Shown here: positions 52,783 to 60,455 of the stretch, one piece after another | How the letters are laid out: every line of letters begins with the position of its first letter | Position numbering within the stretch: position 1 is the first letter of the stretch | From: Cyclobacteriaceae bacterium | GTDB lineage: Bacteria > Bacteroidota > Bacteroidia > Cytophagales > Cyclobacteriaceae | Reading direction: 5' to 3' | NCBI GenBank assembly: GCA_028281285.1 | Contig: JANQKF010000013.1 | Span: 496,001 to 560,000 of the forward strand | DNA length: 64,000 nt | Translations under genes and position numbers: made by a program | Notes under the pieces: model-generated | Seen by the model: the letters and a program-made list of their open reading frames with translations, nothing else | The model's database searches: none | What the model was told of the DNA's origin: nothing

Positions 52783-52813
52783 AAAGAGGAAGGTGAAACG
52801 CACTTTCCTCTTT
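52783..52813 (+). terminator. Terminator after the padR-pspC operon
   Basis: AAAGAGGAAGGTG (52783-52795) pairs with CACTTTCCTCTTT (52801-52813) with one G-T pair in a 13-bp stem and a 5-nt loop AAACG. The stem ends in T residues. It lies 14 bp after the PspC stop. Confidence 0.8.
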
Positions 52814-52860
52814 ATTTAATTCATTGAAAACCAATTAGTTCATTACTTTTATAACATATA

Positions 52861-52924
52861 TGCAACCTTAGTCGAGATTTTTTATCACTTAGGCGTGCAA
52901 CCGAAATTATCATAAACACATCTA
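52861..52924 (+). promoter_or_regulatory. Possible ECF-type promoter with repeated TGCAACC
   Basis: TGCAACC occurs twice, at 52861-52867 and 52896-52902. The second is followed after 18 bp by TCTA (52921-52924), 21 bp before the sigma factor ATG. Such TGCAAC..TCTA pairs stand, as I recall, before many ECF sigma genes in Bacteroidota, so this may be an autoregulated promoter. Confidence 0.35.
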
Positions 52925-52945
52925 CCTTGTGAATTCAACCAAAGA

Positions 52946-53527
52946 ATGCTTCAAATCAAAAGGTCAAAATCTGAAGAGAAGCTAATTGCAGCTTGCCGTA
53001 AAGGCGACAGCAAGGCGCAGCGGGAGATATACGAAAAGTATTCTCCAACGATGTTTGCCGTGTGTCGCAGATACGTTGTCGAGTTACAGGAAGCAGAAGA
53101 CGTTTTGGTCTGTGGGTTTACAAAGGCTTTCCAAAAAATTGATCAGTTCAAAGGAGAGGGAAGCTTTGAAGGATGGGTTAGGCGAATCATGGTCAATGAA
53201 GCCCTGACGTTCATCCGCAGAAATAAGAGCATGTATTTGGAGGTAGAGATTGAAAAGGCAGGACGAGAACCTGATTATCAACAAATGCACAATCAACTTG
53301 AAGTTGAGGACTTGCAAAAATTGATTGACAGACTGCCAACAGGTTATAAAACCGTTTTTAATCTCTACGCGATTGAAGGCTTTTCTCACAAGGAAATAGC
53401 AGAAAAGTTGGGAATAAGCGAGAACACCTCGAAATCCCAATTGAGCAGAGCAAGAGTGCACTTGCAGAAACTCTTGCTTGAAGTAGAAAGATGTGAAAGT
53501 GATAATTTGATTAGTAATGAAAGGTAA
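52946..53527 (+). CDS. ECF-type RNA polymerase sigma factor
   Basis: The 193-residue protein has region 2 (LIAACRKGDSKAQREIYEKY, YVVELQEAEDVLVCGFTKAF, FKGEGSFEGWVRRIMVNEAL) and region 4 (QKLIDRLPTGYKTVFNLYAI, EGFSHKEIAEKLGISENTSK, SQLSRARVHLQKLL), with a short linker instead of region 3. This is a Bacteroidota ECF sigma factor (RpoE group, like SigW annotation). The last 11 bp overlap the next gene, which encodes a membrane protein with a cytosolic N-terminus, the usual place of an anti-sigma factor. The likely regulon includes the two downstream envelope protein genes. Confidence 0.93.
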   Translation: MLQIKRSKSEEKLIAACRKGDSKAQREIYEKYSPTMFAVCRRYVVELQEAEDVLVCGFTKAFQKIDQFKGEGSFEGWVRRIMVNEALTFIRRNKSMYLEVEIEKAGREPDYQQMHNQLEVEDLQKLIDRLPTGYKTVFNLYAIEGFSHKEIAEKLGISENTSKSQLSRARVHLQKLLLEVERCESDNLISNER

Positions 53528-54329
53528 TGAACTAGATGAACTCTTTAGACAGAAGTTAAGTCATCGAAAACTCACCCCTCCTACAGGCAGCTGGGATAAG
53601 ATTGAAAACAACCTTTCCGAAAAGAAATCTAAAGGTATCGTGTATTGGGTGGCTATTGCTGCAAGCATGGTCTTAATTTTCACCTTGGGCTGGCTATTGC
53701 TTCCCAAGGGTGAAACCAATAGTGCAGATACACAGCAACTCGCTGAAATAAAAACTCCTGAAACCAAGGAAGAGGTAACCAACGAACAGCTTGTTGTAAA
53801 CAAGAATCAAAGAGGGTCGGAAGAAACCACGGCAACTGACAATAAATCGCTACCTATTGATGCAGAGCCAAAGCAGTCTCTTTCTCCAGCACAAATTGCC
53901 CCAAAGACCATTCTTGCATCCAACGATAATGAAATAAGAGAAGCCGAGTCAATGATAGAACATGTCGATAGAATTGCGATGACGGAAGTATCACAACTCT
54001 CACTCGACCGGGCTGTAGGATTTCAATCAATCCGACCAGATTTTAACCAAACAGTACTTCCATTGGATGTAAGCCTAATGCATACTTACATGGAGGAAGG
54101 AGAATATGAGCTTCGAAATAAAAAGAAATTTAGGTTAATGAATGGCATCATAAGCATTGCCAAAGGAGTGAATAAAAGCCAAATCGGACTTGAAAAACTT
54201 CGAAATGCCAAGAACGACTTTATCAGCGATGAACTGAAGTATGGAGTTCAGCAAACTGATGAAGAGAAAGAAGAAGACAAACCGAAAGAAACCAAGGACA
54301 GCACCAATGCTGACCAGGAATTTAAATAG
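53517..54329 (+). CDS. Probable anti-sigma-type single-span membrane protein
   Basis: The 270-residue protein has a cytosolic N-terminal part of about 38 residues (ELDELFRQKLSHRKLTPPTG, SWDKIENNLSEKKSK), one membrane helix (GIVYWVAIAASMVLIFTLGW, about 39-62), and a polar periplasmic part rich in Glu, Lys, Thr and Gln, with a positively charged segment near 205-235 and an acidic end. This layout is common for gene pairs with ECF sigma factors in Bacteroidota. No ZAS zinc motif (HxxxCxxC) is seen, so the anti-sigma assignment rests on context. It overlaps the sigma gene by 11 bp. Confidence 0.7.
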   Translation: MKGNELDELFRQKLSHRKLTPPTGSWDKIENNLSEKKSKGIVYWVAIAASMVLIFTLGWLLLPKGETNSADTQQLAEIKTPETKEEVTNEQLVVNKNQRGSEETTATDNKSLPIDAEPKQSLSPAQIAPKTILASNDNEIREAESMIEHVDRIAMTEVSQLSLDRAVGFQSIRPDFNQTVLPLDVSLMHTYMEEGEYELRNKKKFRLMNGIISIAKGVNKSQIGLEKLRNAKNDFISDELKYGVQQTDEEKEEDKPKETKDSTNADQEFK

Positions 54330-54349
54330 ATAAAAACTAACTCAAAGTA

Positions 54350-55312
54350 ATGATGAAAATAATGTCTGCACGAAAAATGATGGGAATGCTTATGTTGGTC
54401 GCATTGAGCATTAGCACCGGGTTGGCACAAGATGGACGTTCTGAAAGAGACGATCGCAAAGTAATTCGCATTGATCCACTCAATCAAGACGGGAGGTTCT
54501 TTGTGTCTTCTTATAACTATGATGATGACTTTAGCTACTTCCGAAACATCGGAAGAGATATTAGAAGCAGTGTCAGAGGCATTGGGCGCAATGTTAGAAA
54601 TAACGTCAGAGGAATTCGACATGATGTACGCAACAATGTAAGGATCAAAACAAGAAACAGAAGATCATTTAATAGTTGGATGATTGATAGACACTACCCC
54701 AGAAGAGGGACTTCTAACCTTGTCAACGTTTACCTGGGATTGAACAACTTTCTGGAAGATGGCGAATTGCCAAACAGTGATGCGATCTATAACCTGCATC
54801 CTATAAGTTCATGGTATTTAGGAGTCAACTTCGATAATATCACCAGAATATATGGTCCACTTTATCTTGAATGGGGTGCCGGGTTGAGTATGCAGGATTT
54901 TAGTTTTGAAAACACACGAATTCGTGTAGAAACGAATGACACAGGCGTACTTTTCAATGAACTTGCTGATATCCGAGGGAGAAAAAGCAAGCTGAGCGTG
55001 AGTTATGTCAATGTACACTTCGTCCCTACTCTTTCATTCGGAAGATACGGAGATTTCAGAGTCGGCTTTGGAGTCTATGGAAGTTATAAAATTGACAGCT
55101 TCACAAAGCACAAGTATGACGATGTAGACGGTAACAAGCAGAAGGACAAGGTTCGAGAAAACTTGTTTGTCAATCAGTTCAAATATGGATTCAGGGCCTT
55201 AGTTGGCTGGGATTTCTTTGATCTCTTCTTCAATTATGATGTAACAGAACTCTTTGAAGAAGACGCGGTTGCGCCAAGATTGAATCCGGTCACATTTGGA
55301 ATAATCCTTTAA
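54350..55312 (+). CDS. Envelope protein with arginine-patterned 11-residue repeats and beta-strand C-terminus (paralogue 1)
   Basis: The 320-residue protein has a signal peptide (ending GLAQ at residue 27). Residues 67-99 consist of three repeats of 11 residues: IGRDIRSSVRG, IGRNVRNNVRG, IRHDVRNNVRI. The C-terminal part (about 118-320) has many aromatic beta strands (VNVYLGLNNFLEDGELPNSD, YLGVNFDNITRIYGPLYLEW, GFRALVGWDFFDLFFNYDVT, LNPVTFGIIL), as for a small outer-membrane barrel. The next gene is a paralogue with the same C-terminal pattern. Both follow the sigma and probable anti-sigma genes and are probably members of its regulon. Function unknown. Confidence 0.75.
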   Translation: MMKIMSARKMMGMLMLVALSISTGLAQDGRSERDDRKVIRIDPLNQDGRFFVSSYNYDDDFSYFRNIGRDIRSSVRGIGRNVRNNVRGIRHDVRNNVRIKTRNRRSFNSWMIDRHYPRRGTSNLVNVYLGLNNFLEDGELPNSDAIYNLHPISSWYLGVNFDNITRIYGPLYLEWGAGLSMQDFSFENTRIRVETNDTGVLFNELADIRGRKSKLSVSYVNVHFVPTLSFGRYGDFRVGFGVYGSYKIDSFTKHKYDDVDGNKQKDKVRENLFVNQFKYGFRALVGWDFFDLFFNYDVTELFEEDAVAPRLNPVTFGIIL

Positions 55313-55401
55313 ACTCAAAAACTCATATGATTGAATACCTGCATGTTCGAGTAGTGAATGAGCATGGCTGGTTCATCAGTGTCTAACCAAAACAGAGAAT
55401 C

Positions 55402-56349
55402 ATGAAAACAAGATATATACTCTCAATAATGGCCCTCTTATTTTTGGGCACCGCCTTCGATACCGAGGCACAATGGCGATGGGGCCGCTACCGGGATTTC
55501 GAAAGAATTGATACGGTAGTCAGCATTCCGAAAGGCCCTTCCAATTCAATTTATATTGGAGACGATGACTTCTACTTGAGAATCGGGTTCTTCGGGCTTG
55601 AATTGGAAATCGAGGATGATTGGGATTACGACTGGAGAACCCGAAGAAGAAGATCCAGAAGTATTGAGTACTTCGAGCAGCATGATCACGGTACCCTCAA
55701 GGGTCTGAACTTTGAATACGGTCTTAATAATTTTCTCGCTGACGGAGATTTCCCCTCTTCCAGTGATCTCTATCAGGTGAAAAACATAGGGTCCGTCTAC
55801 TGGGGACTTAACTGGAACCATACGACTAAGGTCAGCGGCCCTCTATACCTGGATTGGGGTGCAGGAATAAGTTGGTACAATTACAAATTCGAAAATGCAG
55901 CTACCCGACTTGATCCAAGTGGTGGAGAGCTCAACTTCGTTGAAGATTTAAATATAAGCAGTGCCATCAAAAGCAAATTGAAGATCACTTACTTGAACTT
56001 CACTGCAGTACCAATGTTCGACTTTGCTAAGGGAAAGCGTATTGTAAGAATGTACGAGGAAGACGATGTTAGACTTGCCTTCAGTTCAAGAAGAGGGTTT
56101 AGAATCGGTCTTGGGGGCTATGTGGGAATGAGACTCAGTAACAAAGCGAAATACATCTACAAAAATGAGGGAGATCGTAACAAAGACAAGGACAAAGGAG
56201 GCTTCTTCATCAACGACTTCCGATATGGTGCCCGACTTCAGGTAGGCATTAATAGCTTCGACTTTTTCATGAATTATGACTTCAACGAATTATTCGAAGA
56301 TGGAAAAGGACCTCAGCTCAACCCCATTACGATTGGTGTGATTTTCTAA
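55402..56349 (+). CDS. Envelope protein with beta-strand C-terminus (paralogue 2)
   Basis: The 315-residue protein has a signal peptide (MKTRYILSIMALLFLGTAFD, then TEAQ). It shares with paralogue 1 the stretch GLNNFLADGDFPSSSDLYQV, then VYWGLNWNHTTKVSGPLYLD with WGAGISWYNYKFENA, RYGARLQVGINSFDFFMNYD, FNELFEDGKGPQLNPITIG and a final IF. In place of the 11-residue repeats it has an acidic and arginine-rich region (WDYDWRTRRRRSRS, about 75-90). The final Phe after a strand and the general pattern suggest an outer-membrane barrel. It ends at a bidirectional terminator shared with the convergent gene. Confidence 0.75.
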   Translation: MKTRYILSIMALLFLGTAFDTEAQWRWGRYRDFERIDTVVSIPKGPSNSIYIGDDDFYLRIGFFGLELEIEDDWDYDWRTRRRRSRSIEYFEQHDHGTLKGLNFEYGLNNFLADGDFPSSSDLYQVKNIGSVYWGLNWNHTTKVSGPLYLDWGAGISWYNYKFENAATRLDPSGGELNFVEDLNISSAIKSKLKITYLNFTAVPMFDFAKGKRIVRMYEEDDVRLAFSSRRGFRIGLGGYVGMRLSNKAKYIYKNEGDRNKDKDKGGFFINDFRYGARLQVGINSFDFFMNYDFNELFEDGKGPQLNPITIGVIF

Positions 56350-56368
56350 ATCCATTTAACAAGAATTG

Positions 56369-56396
56369 AAAGCCGGCCCAACAGGTCGGCTTTTTT
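56369..56396. terminator. Bidirectional terminator
   Basis: AAAGCCGGCC (56369-56378) pairs with GGTCGGCTTT (56384-56393) with one G-T pair around loop CAACA; six T residues from 56391 serve the plus strand. The minus-strand gene stop lies inside the T-run, and the complementary A/T flank may work for that direction as well. Confidence 0.8.
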
Positions 56397-56892
56397 ATAT
56401 CCTCTCCATCCACTTCTTTTCATCGTCCTTCAATTCAAGCAATTTTGAGAAGTATTGACCACTAGGTCGATTGGCTGTGATTAGAATAAGAAATACGGTA
56501 AAAAAAAGTGTATAGAACATGTCCCCTTTTTCATAGAGTCCATAAGCTGAAATCAACGCTCCTATACTCCAAAGCATATTTCTCCAAATTATTGGTTTTC
56601 TAAGCTTCTTCAGCTTTTCATCAAGGTTCGGCACTCTTTCCAATGCTTTCAGCACAGTGCTTTTCCACAAAATCAGCGTTCGATTGAAAATATAGAAAAT
56701 GCCCACCAACATCACTCCATGAAACATTAGATCGGGATTATCCCAGATGGCATTTCGGAGCCCCCCATCATTTTCCTTTTCCAGAAAAACCCATCCAAAA
56801 AAGACCAGGGGAACAGCGAGCATCAAGTAATTAATAGACTCCAAATTCTTGATGTAAGTGCGTTTGTCAAAGTCAGGATCAGAAACATTCAT
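56395..56892 (-). CDS. Integral membrane protein of unknown function
   Basis: The 165-residue protein is predicted to have four membrane segments (near residues 22-37, 56-70, 104-121 and 125-141: LMLAVPLVFFGWVFL, MFHGVMLVGIFYIF, MLWSIGALISAYGLY, MFYTLFFTVFLILITA). The ends are charged and cytosolic by the positive-inside rule (LKALERVPNLDEKLKKLRKP between segments two and three). I do not recognise a family. Its start lies 62 bp from the divergent PaaR-type gene, and the PaaR-like operator is only 30 bp upstream of its ATG, so it may be under the same control. Confidence 0.7.
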   Translation of the reverse strand: MNVSDPDFDKRTYIKNLESINYLMLAVPLVFFGWVFLEKENDGGLRNAIWDNPDLMFHGVMLVGIFYIFNRTLILWKSTVLKALERVPNLDEKLKKLRKPIIWRNMLWSIGALISAYGLYEKGDMFYTLFFTVFLILITANRPSGQYFSKLLELKDDEKKWMERI

Positions 56893-56918
56893 GGGGTTAA
56901 ACTGGTTGATAATACAAC

Positions 56919-56949
56919 TTGCTAACGAACGTTAGTTTGTATATATTTG
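56919..56949 (+). promoter_or_regulatory. Promoter and operator of the paa regulon
   Basis: TTG (56919-56921) and TATATTTG (56942-56949), 20 bp apart, match the Bacteroidota promoter consensus exactly. The inverted repeat CTAACG-AA-CGTTAG at 56922-56935 lies between them; it fits the pattern CNAACGNNCGTTNG that I recall for PaaR of Thermus. The ATG of the regulator is 6 bp after the promoter's -7 box, so the transcript would be nearly leaderless. Confidence 0.7.
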
Positions 56950-56954
56950 CAATA

Positions 56955-57536
56955 ATGGAAACTCTCGTAAAGAAAAGCAGAAAGGAGCAAATTGAAGAAA
57001 AGGCCACTCAACTTTTTCAGGAAAAAGGTTATGCGGCCACTTCCATGAGAGATTTGGCCCAAGTGCTTGGTATAGAAGCAGCCAGTCTCTACTCTCATAT
57101 CAAATCTAAGGAAGAAATCTTACAAAAGATATGCTTTCGCATGGCTGATGAGTTTTTCAAATCTTGGGAAGAGGTAGAAAAGGAAAATTCGAGTATGGCC
57201 GAAAAGATGAAAAAAGCCATGGCCGCCCACATCAAAGTTATCACCCAGGACACTGCTTCATCGGCTGTTTTTTTCAATGAATGGAGACATCTGAGTGAAC
57301 CACACCTTTCCGACTTTTTAGCAATGCGTGAGGACTACGAGGGAAGGTTCATGCAAATTATTAATGATGGAATGGCATCCGGAGAATTCAAAACAGTTGA
57401 TCCAAAATTTATGATGCTCACCATTCTATCATCTTTGAACTGGACCCATAATTGGTATAACCCAAGTGGTTCATTGTCACCATTAGAAGTTGGTGATCGA
57501 CTAAGTAACTTACTATTAAACGGACTTAATAAATAG
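56955..57536 (+). CDS. paaR: TetR family regulator, PaaR type
   Basis: The protein of about 193 residues starts at ATG 56955 ([20 protein letters not shown]); an upstream TTG frame would run through the operator. The N-terminal helix-turn-helix is typical for Tet[41 protein letters not shown]. The C-terminal ligand domain has TFF-like helices up to [20 protein letters not shown]. The gene stands 5 bp before paaA and is preceded by a perfect operator-promoter pair, so it most likely represses itself and the paa genes until phenylacetyl-CoA binds. The effector is inferred from homologues. Confidence 0.88.
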   Translation: METLVKKSRKEQIEEKATQLFQEKGYAATSMRDLAQVLGIEAASLYSHIKSKEEILQKICFRMADEFFKSWEEVEKENSSMAEKMKKAMAAHIKVITQDTASSAVFFNEWRHLSEPHLSDFLAMREDYEGRFMQIINDGMASGEFKTVDPKFMMLTILSSLNWTHNWYNPSGSLSPLEVGDRLSNLLLNGLNK

Positions 57537-57541
57537 CACCT

Positions 57542-58528
57542 ATGTACGGAGGAGGAAATGTATTTGAAGCAATGAAAGCCACGGCCCTTGCCGAGGAAGA
57601 CCCTCAAAAACTGGCCGAATTTGAGGCCCGAATTGACAGAGGAGAAAAGATTGAGCCAAAAGACTGGATGCCTCAGTTGTATAGAAAACAACTGATTCGA
57701 ATGATCGAACAGCACGCGCATTCAGAAATTATTGGGGCTTTACCGGAAGGCACCTGGATTACCAGAGCACCGGGTTTCAAGAGGAAATTGGCATTGATGG
57801 CCAAGGTGCAAGATGAGGTTGGTCATGCTCAATTGCTTTACAGTGCAGCCGAAACTTTAGGCAAGTCTCGTGAACAAATGATTGACGACCTCATTACAGG
57901 TAAGTCCAAATATTCAAATATTTTCAACTATCCCGCATTTACCTGGGCAGATTCCTGTTTTATCTCCTGGCTGGTTGACGCAGGAGCCATTGTTAACCAA
58001 GTCGCCAACTCCAAAGGAAGCTATGGTCCTTATTGTCGTGCACTGGAACGGATTTGCGCTGAGGAATCATTCCACCTAAAATACGGGCACCACTGCGTGA
58101 TTCATTTGGCAACAGGTACCAAAAAACAGAGAGAAATGATGCAGGCTGCAGTCAATCGCTGGTGGGCACCGATGATGCACTTCTTCGGTCCTTCGGATAA
58201 AATCTCGGTTCACTCCGAGATTCTTATGAGATGGAAGGTAAAAATGGCCTCAAATGATGAGTGTCGCCAACAGTTTCTGGACATGTACGTGCCAAAAATC
58301 TGGGAGCTGGGACTGACAGTTCCTGATGAGAACTTAAAAAAGAACCAGGAAACGGGACAATGGGAATTCACCGAACCGGATTGGGAAGAGTTCAAGCGAG
58401 TCATTAACGGTGATGGACCCTGTAACAAGGAACGCTTGGCCGTAAGAAGAACGGCTGAAGAAAGAGGACGATGGGTACGAGAGGCGTTACTCGCCCCTAA
58501 GGCAAAATATGTTACTCCCCTAGCTTGA
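57542..58528 (+). CDS. paaA: 1,2-phenylacetyl-CoA epoxidase, catalytic subunit A
   Basis: The 328-residue protein is the di-iron monooxygenase subunit of the PaaABCE complex. It has [20 protein letters not shown] at the start and the ligand-bearing ExxH motifs EVGH (92-95) and ESFH (175-178), the latter in [16 protein letters not shown]. Further conserved segments are [34 protein letters not shown] and a terminal WVREALLAP. The reaction is epoxidation of the aromatic ring of phenylacetyl-CoA with O2 and NADPH. The stop TGA overlaps the ATG of paaB. paaE (reductase) is not in the window. Confidence 0.97.
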   Translation: MYGGGNVFEAMKATALAEEDPQKLAEFEARIDRGEKIEPKDWMPQLYRKQLIRMIEQHAHSEIIGALPEGTWITRAPGFKRKLALMAKVQDEVGHAQLLYSAAETLGKSREQMIDDLITGKSKYSNIFNYPAFTWADSCFISWLVDAGAIVNQVANSKGSYGPYCRALERICAEESFHLKYGHHCVIHLATGTKKQREMMQAAVNRWWAPMMHFFGPSDKISVHSEILMRWKVKMASNDECRQQFLDMYVPKIWELGLTVPDENLKKNQETGQWEFTEPDWEEFKRVINGDGPCNKERLAVRRTAEERGRWVREALLAPKAKYVTPLA

Positions 58529-59157
58529 TGTCAATGACTTTAAAATCTCTTGACCCCAGAGTAGATCGATTAGGTATTCCTGAAGAATGGGCATCTCCAA
58601 TGGCGCCAAAGGAGTCCCTTGATCAATTTGAAACCTATGAAGCCTTCGTACAGATGAAGGAAAATAAGCCTTTTGAACATGTAGGACCGGTTCATGCTCC
58701 CAACGAAGAGATGGCATTTCTTTTTGCCAAAGAGCAATACAGTCGAAGGGGAATGTTCTGTCATGCACTTTGTGTGATTAAAACAGAGAACATTCAGACT
58801 ACGGGCTTCACTGATAACAACATTTCCATCTACGATTCAATCGAATCGATGCCTTCAGGCGATGAAAGTGAAAGCTTCGAGGTCTTCCATCTGTTGAAGA
58901 GAGGCAAACAGCATAAGTATGTCGGCAATGTGAATGCAAAGGATTTTGAAGATGCACTCGCGGTTGCCAAACAAAATTATCCCAGTGAAAAACCTGTGTT
59001 CAATGTTTGGGTAGCAAGATCTGAGCACATTCTGACCTCTGATGATGAGGACAGAGACATTTGGGAAACCCTGAAGGAAAAACAGTACCGCGAGGCAATT
59101 GACTACAGGGCACAAGATAAAATCAAGGCATTCAAAGAACGAACCAGTGAAGCATAG
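58528..59157 (+). CDS. paaB: 1,2-phenylacetyl-CoA epoxidase subunit B with two PaaB domains
   Basis: The start ATG 58528 follows directly on the paaA stop (TGATG). The 209-residue product is about twice the length of the E. coli PaaB (about 95 residues). It holds two PaaB-like domains: residues about 24-95 (FETYEAFVQMKENKPFEHVG, MAFLFAKEQYSRRGMFCHAL, VIKTENIQTT) and about 112-185 (SFEVFHLLKRGKQHKYVGNV, EDALAVAKQNYPSEKPVFNV, WVARSEHILTSDD). Each shows the pattern F.VF......H.HVG.V.A.....A...A...Y.RR/SEK and a (V/I)..T(S)E.I. PaaB is a small structural subunit of the epoxidase. Coupling to paaA and paaC fits complex assembly. Confidence 0.9.
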   Translation: MSMTLKSLDPRVDRLGIPEEWASPMAPKESLDQFETYEAFVQMKENKPFEHVGPVHAPNEEMAFLFAKEQYSRRGMFCHALCVIKTENIQTTGFTDNNISIYDSIESMPSGDESESFEVFHLLKRGKQHKYVGNVNAKDFEDALAVAKQNYPSEKPVFNVWVARSEHILTSDDEDRDIWETLKEKQYREAIDYRAQDKIKAFKERTSEA

Positions 59158-59160
59158 GTG

Positions 59161-59916
59161 ATGAATACAGAAGCACTTAAAGAATTACTTTATAAAATAG
59201 CCGATGACCAGTTGATTTTGGGTCACAGAAATTCTGAATGGACTGGCTTTGGCCCCCTGCTGGAAGAGGACATTGCATTCTCATCCATGGCACAGGACAA
59301 AGTGGGACAGAGTTGGCAGTTCTACAAAATTCTCAATGAACTCGGTGAGTCAGATCCGGATACAGTCGCATTCATGAGAAATGCTGATCAGTTTCATAAT
59401 TGTCAATTCGTTGAGTTGCCAAATGGCGAATATGATTTCAGTTTGATACGACATTTTCTTTTTGATACCGCTGAGTTAATTCGCTTTACTATGCTGGCTG
59501 ATTCAACGTATGAACCTATTTCTCAGCTGGCTAAAAAGATTCGTGGTGAGGTAAAATATCACACCATGCACGCCAATATTTGGATCAAACAGTTAGGGTC
59601 GGCTACCCCAGAAAGCATCCAGCGACTTCAGGATTCACTGAATCAAGCAATGCCATATGCGCTCGGCATATTTGAACCCTCACCATTTGAGGATGACCTG
59701 ATTTCCAGCGGAACTTTTGTTGGAGAAAAAGCACTCGAATCTGAATGGAAAAAACAGATTAAGGAAATAATCGATCAGACTGAACTGGATCTACCCGATA
59801 TGGATTCACTCACTCCAGCATTTGGAGGACGGTCTGGAAATCATACTGAACATCTTCAGCCATTATTGGATGAGATGTCGGAAGTATTTCGCGTGGACCC
59901 TACAGCTGATTGGTAG
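59161..59916 (+). CDS. paaC: 1,2-phenylacetyl-CoA epoxidase subunit C
   Basis: The 251-residue protein starts at ATG 59161 (MNTEALKELLYKIADDQLIL); GTG 59158 is possible. Its ferritin-like four-helix pattern is related to PaaA but lacks the di-iron ligands: GHRNSEWTGFGPLLEEDIAF, SSMAQDKVGQSWQFYKILNE, RFTMLADSTYEPISQLAKKI, RGEVKYHTMHANIWIKQLGS. PaaC is the structural partner of PaaA. The stop overlaps the start of paaD. Confidence 0.95.
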   Translation: MNTEALKELLYKIADDQLILGHRNSEWTGFGPLLEEDIAFSSMAQDKVGQSWQFYKILNELGESDPDTVAFMRNADQFHNCQFVELPNGEYDFSLIRHFLFDTAELIRFTMLADSTYEPISQLAKKIRGEVKYHTMHANIWIKQLGSATPESIQRLQDSLNQAMPYALGIFEPSPFEDDLISSGTFVGEKALESEWKKQIKEIIDQTELDLPDMDSLTPAFGGRSGNHTEHLQPLLDEMSEVFRVDPTADW

Positions 59917-60425
59917 CAGAACGGAAATTGAGCACAGTTAAAAACATATCGCCTTCTGAGATTAAGACCTGGTTGGACGAGGTAAAGGACCCGGAGATTC
60001 CGGTATTGTCGCTGAACGATTTAGGAGTTATTACCGGAATCGATATCGAAAAATCTGGAAGAGTAGTGGTCAATATGACGCCTACATTTGCAGGATGCCC
60101 TGCTATGGATGTAATGAAATCGGATGTAGAAGACGTGCTTAAGAAAAATGGCATTGAAAATTTCTTTGTGAATCTTTCTTTCGAGACACAGTGGAATTCA
60201 AACATGATTTCCGAACAAGGGAGGGCTGCATTAAAGAAATTCGGCTTGGCCCCACCTCCAAAGCACAATCTAATTGTGGACATCGACCTGATTGAGCATG
60301 CGAAATGCCCGAACTGTGACAGTGAAAACACGGAAATGAAAACCCCGTTCGGTCCCGCCTTGTGCAGGTCAATTCACTATTGTCATGATTGTCAACAGGC
60401 ATTCGAACAATTCAAGCCGCTTTAG
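59910..60425 (+). CDS. paaD: Phenylacetate pathway Fe-S assembly protein PaaD
   Basis: The 171-residue product has an N-terminal MIP18/DUF59 domain (IKTWLDEVKDPEIPVLSLND, LGVITGIDIEKSGRVVVNMT, PTFAGCPAMDVMKSDVEDVL) and a C-terminal four- or five-Cys zinc-like region (KCPNCDSENTEM, FGPALCRSIHYCHDCQQAFE). PaaD is needed for active epoxidase, probably in Fe-S maturation. No ATG is available; the frame starts with TTG 59910, which overlaps the end of paaC, or TTG 59928. It is the last paa gene in the window. Confidence 0.93.
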   Translation: MVAERKLSTVKNISPSEIKTWLDEVKDPEIPVLSLNDLGVITGIDIEKSGRVVVNMTPTFAGCPAMDVMKSDVEDVLKKNGIENFFVNLSFETQWNSNMISEQGRAALKKFGLAPPPKHNLIVDIDLIEHAKCPNCDSENTEMKTPFGPALCRSIHYCHDCQQAFEQFKPL

Positions 60426-60455
60426 TCTATGTCGTCAGACCTTTTCCGAGCTTGG

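Noticed and set aside
55327-55386. 19-residue frame between the two paralogous envelope genes
   Set aside because: It is too short to support, has no signal or conserved pattern, and could occur by chance in the spacer.
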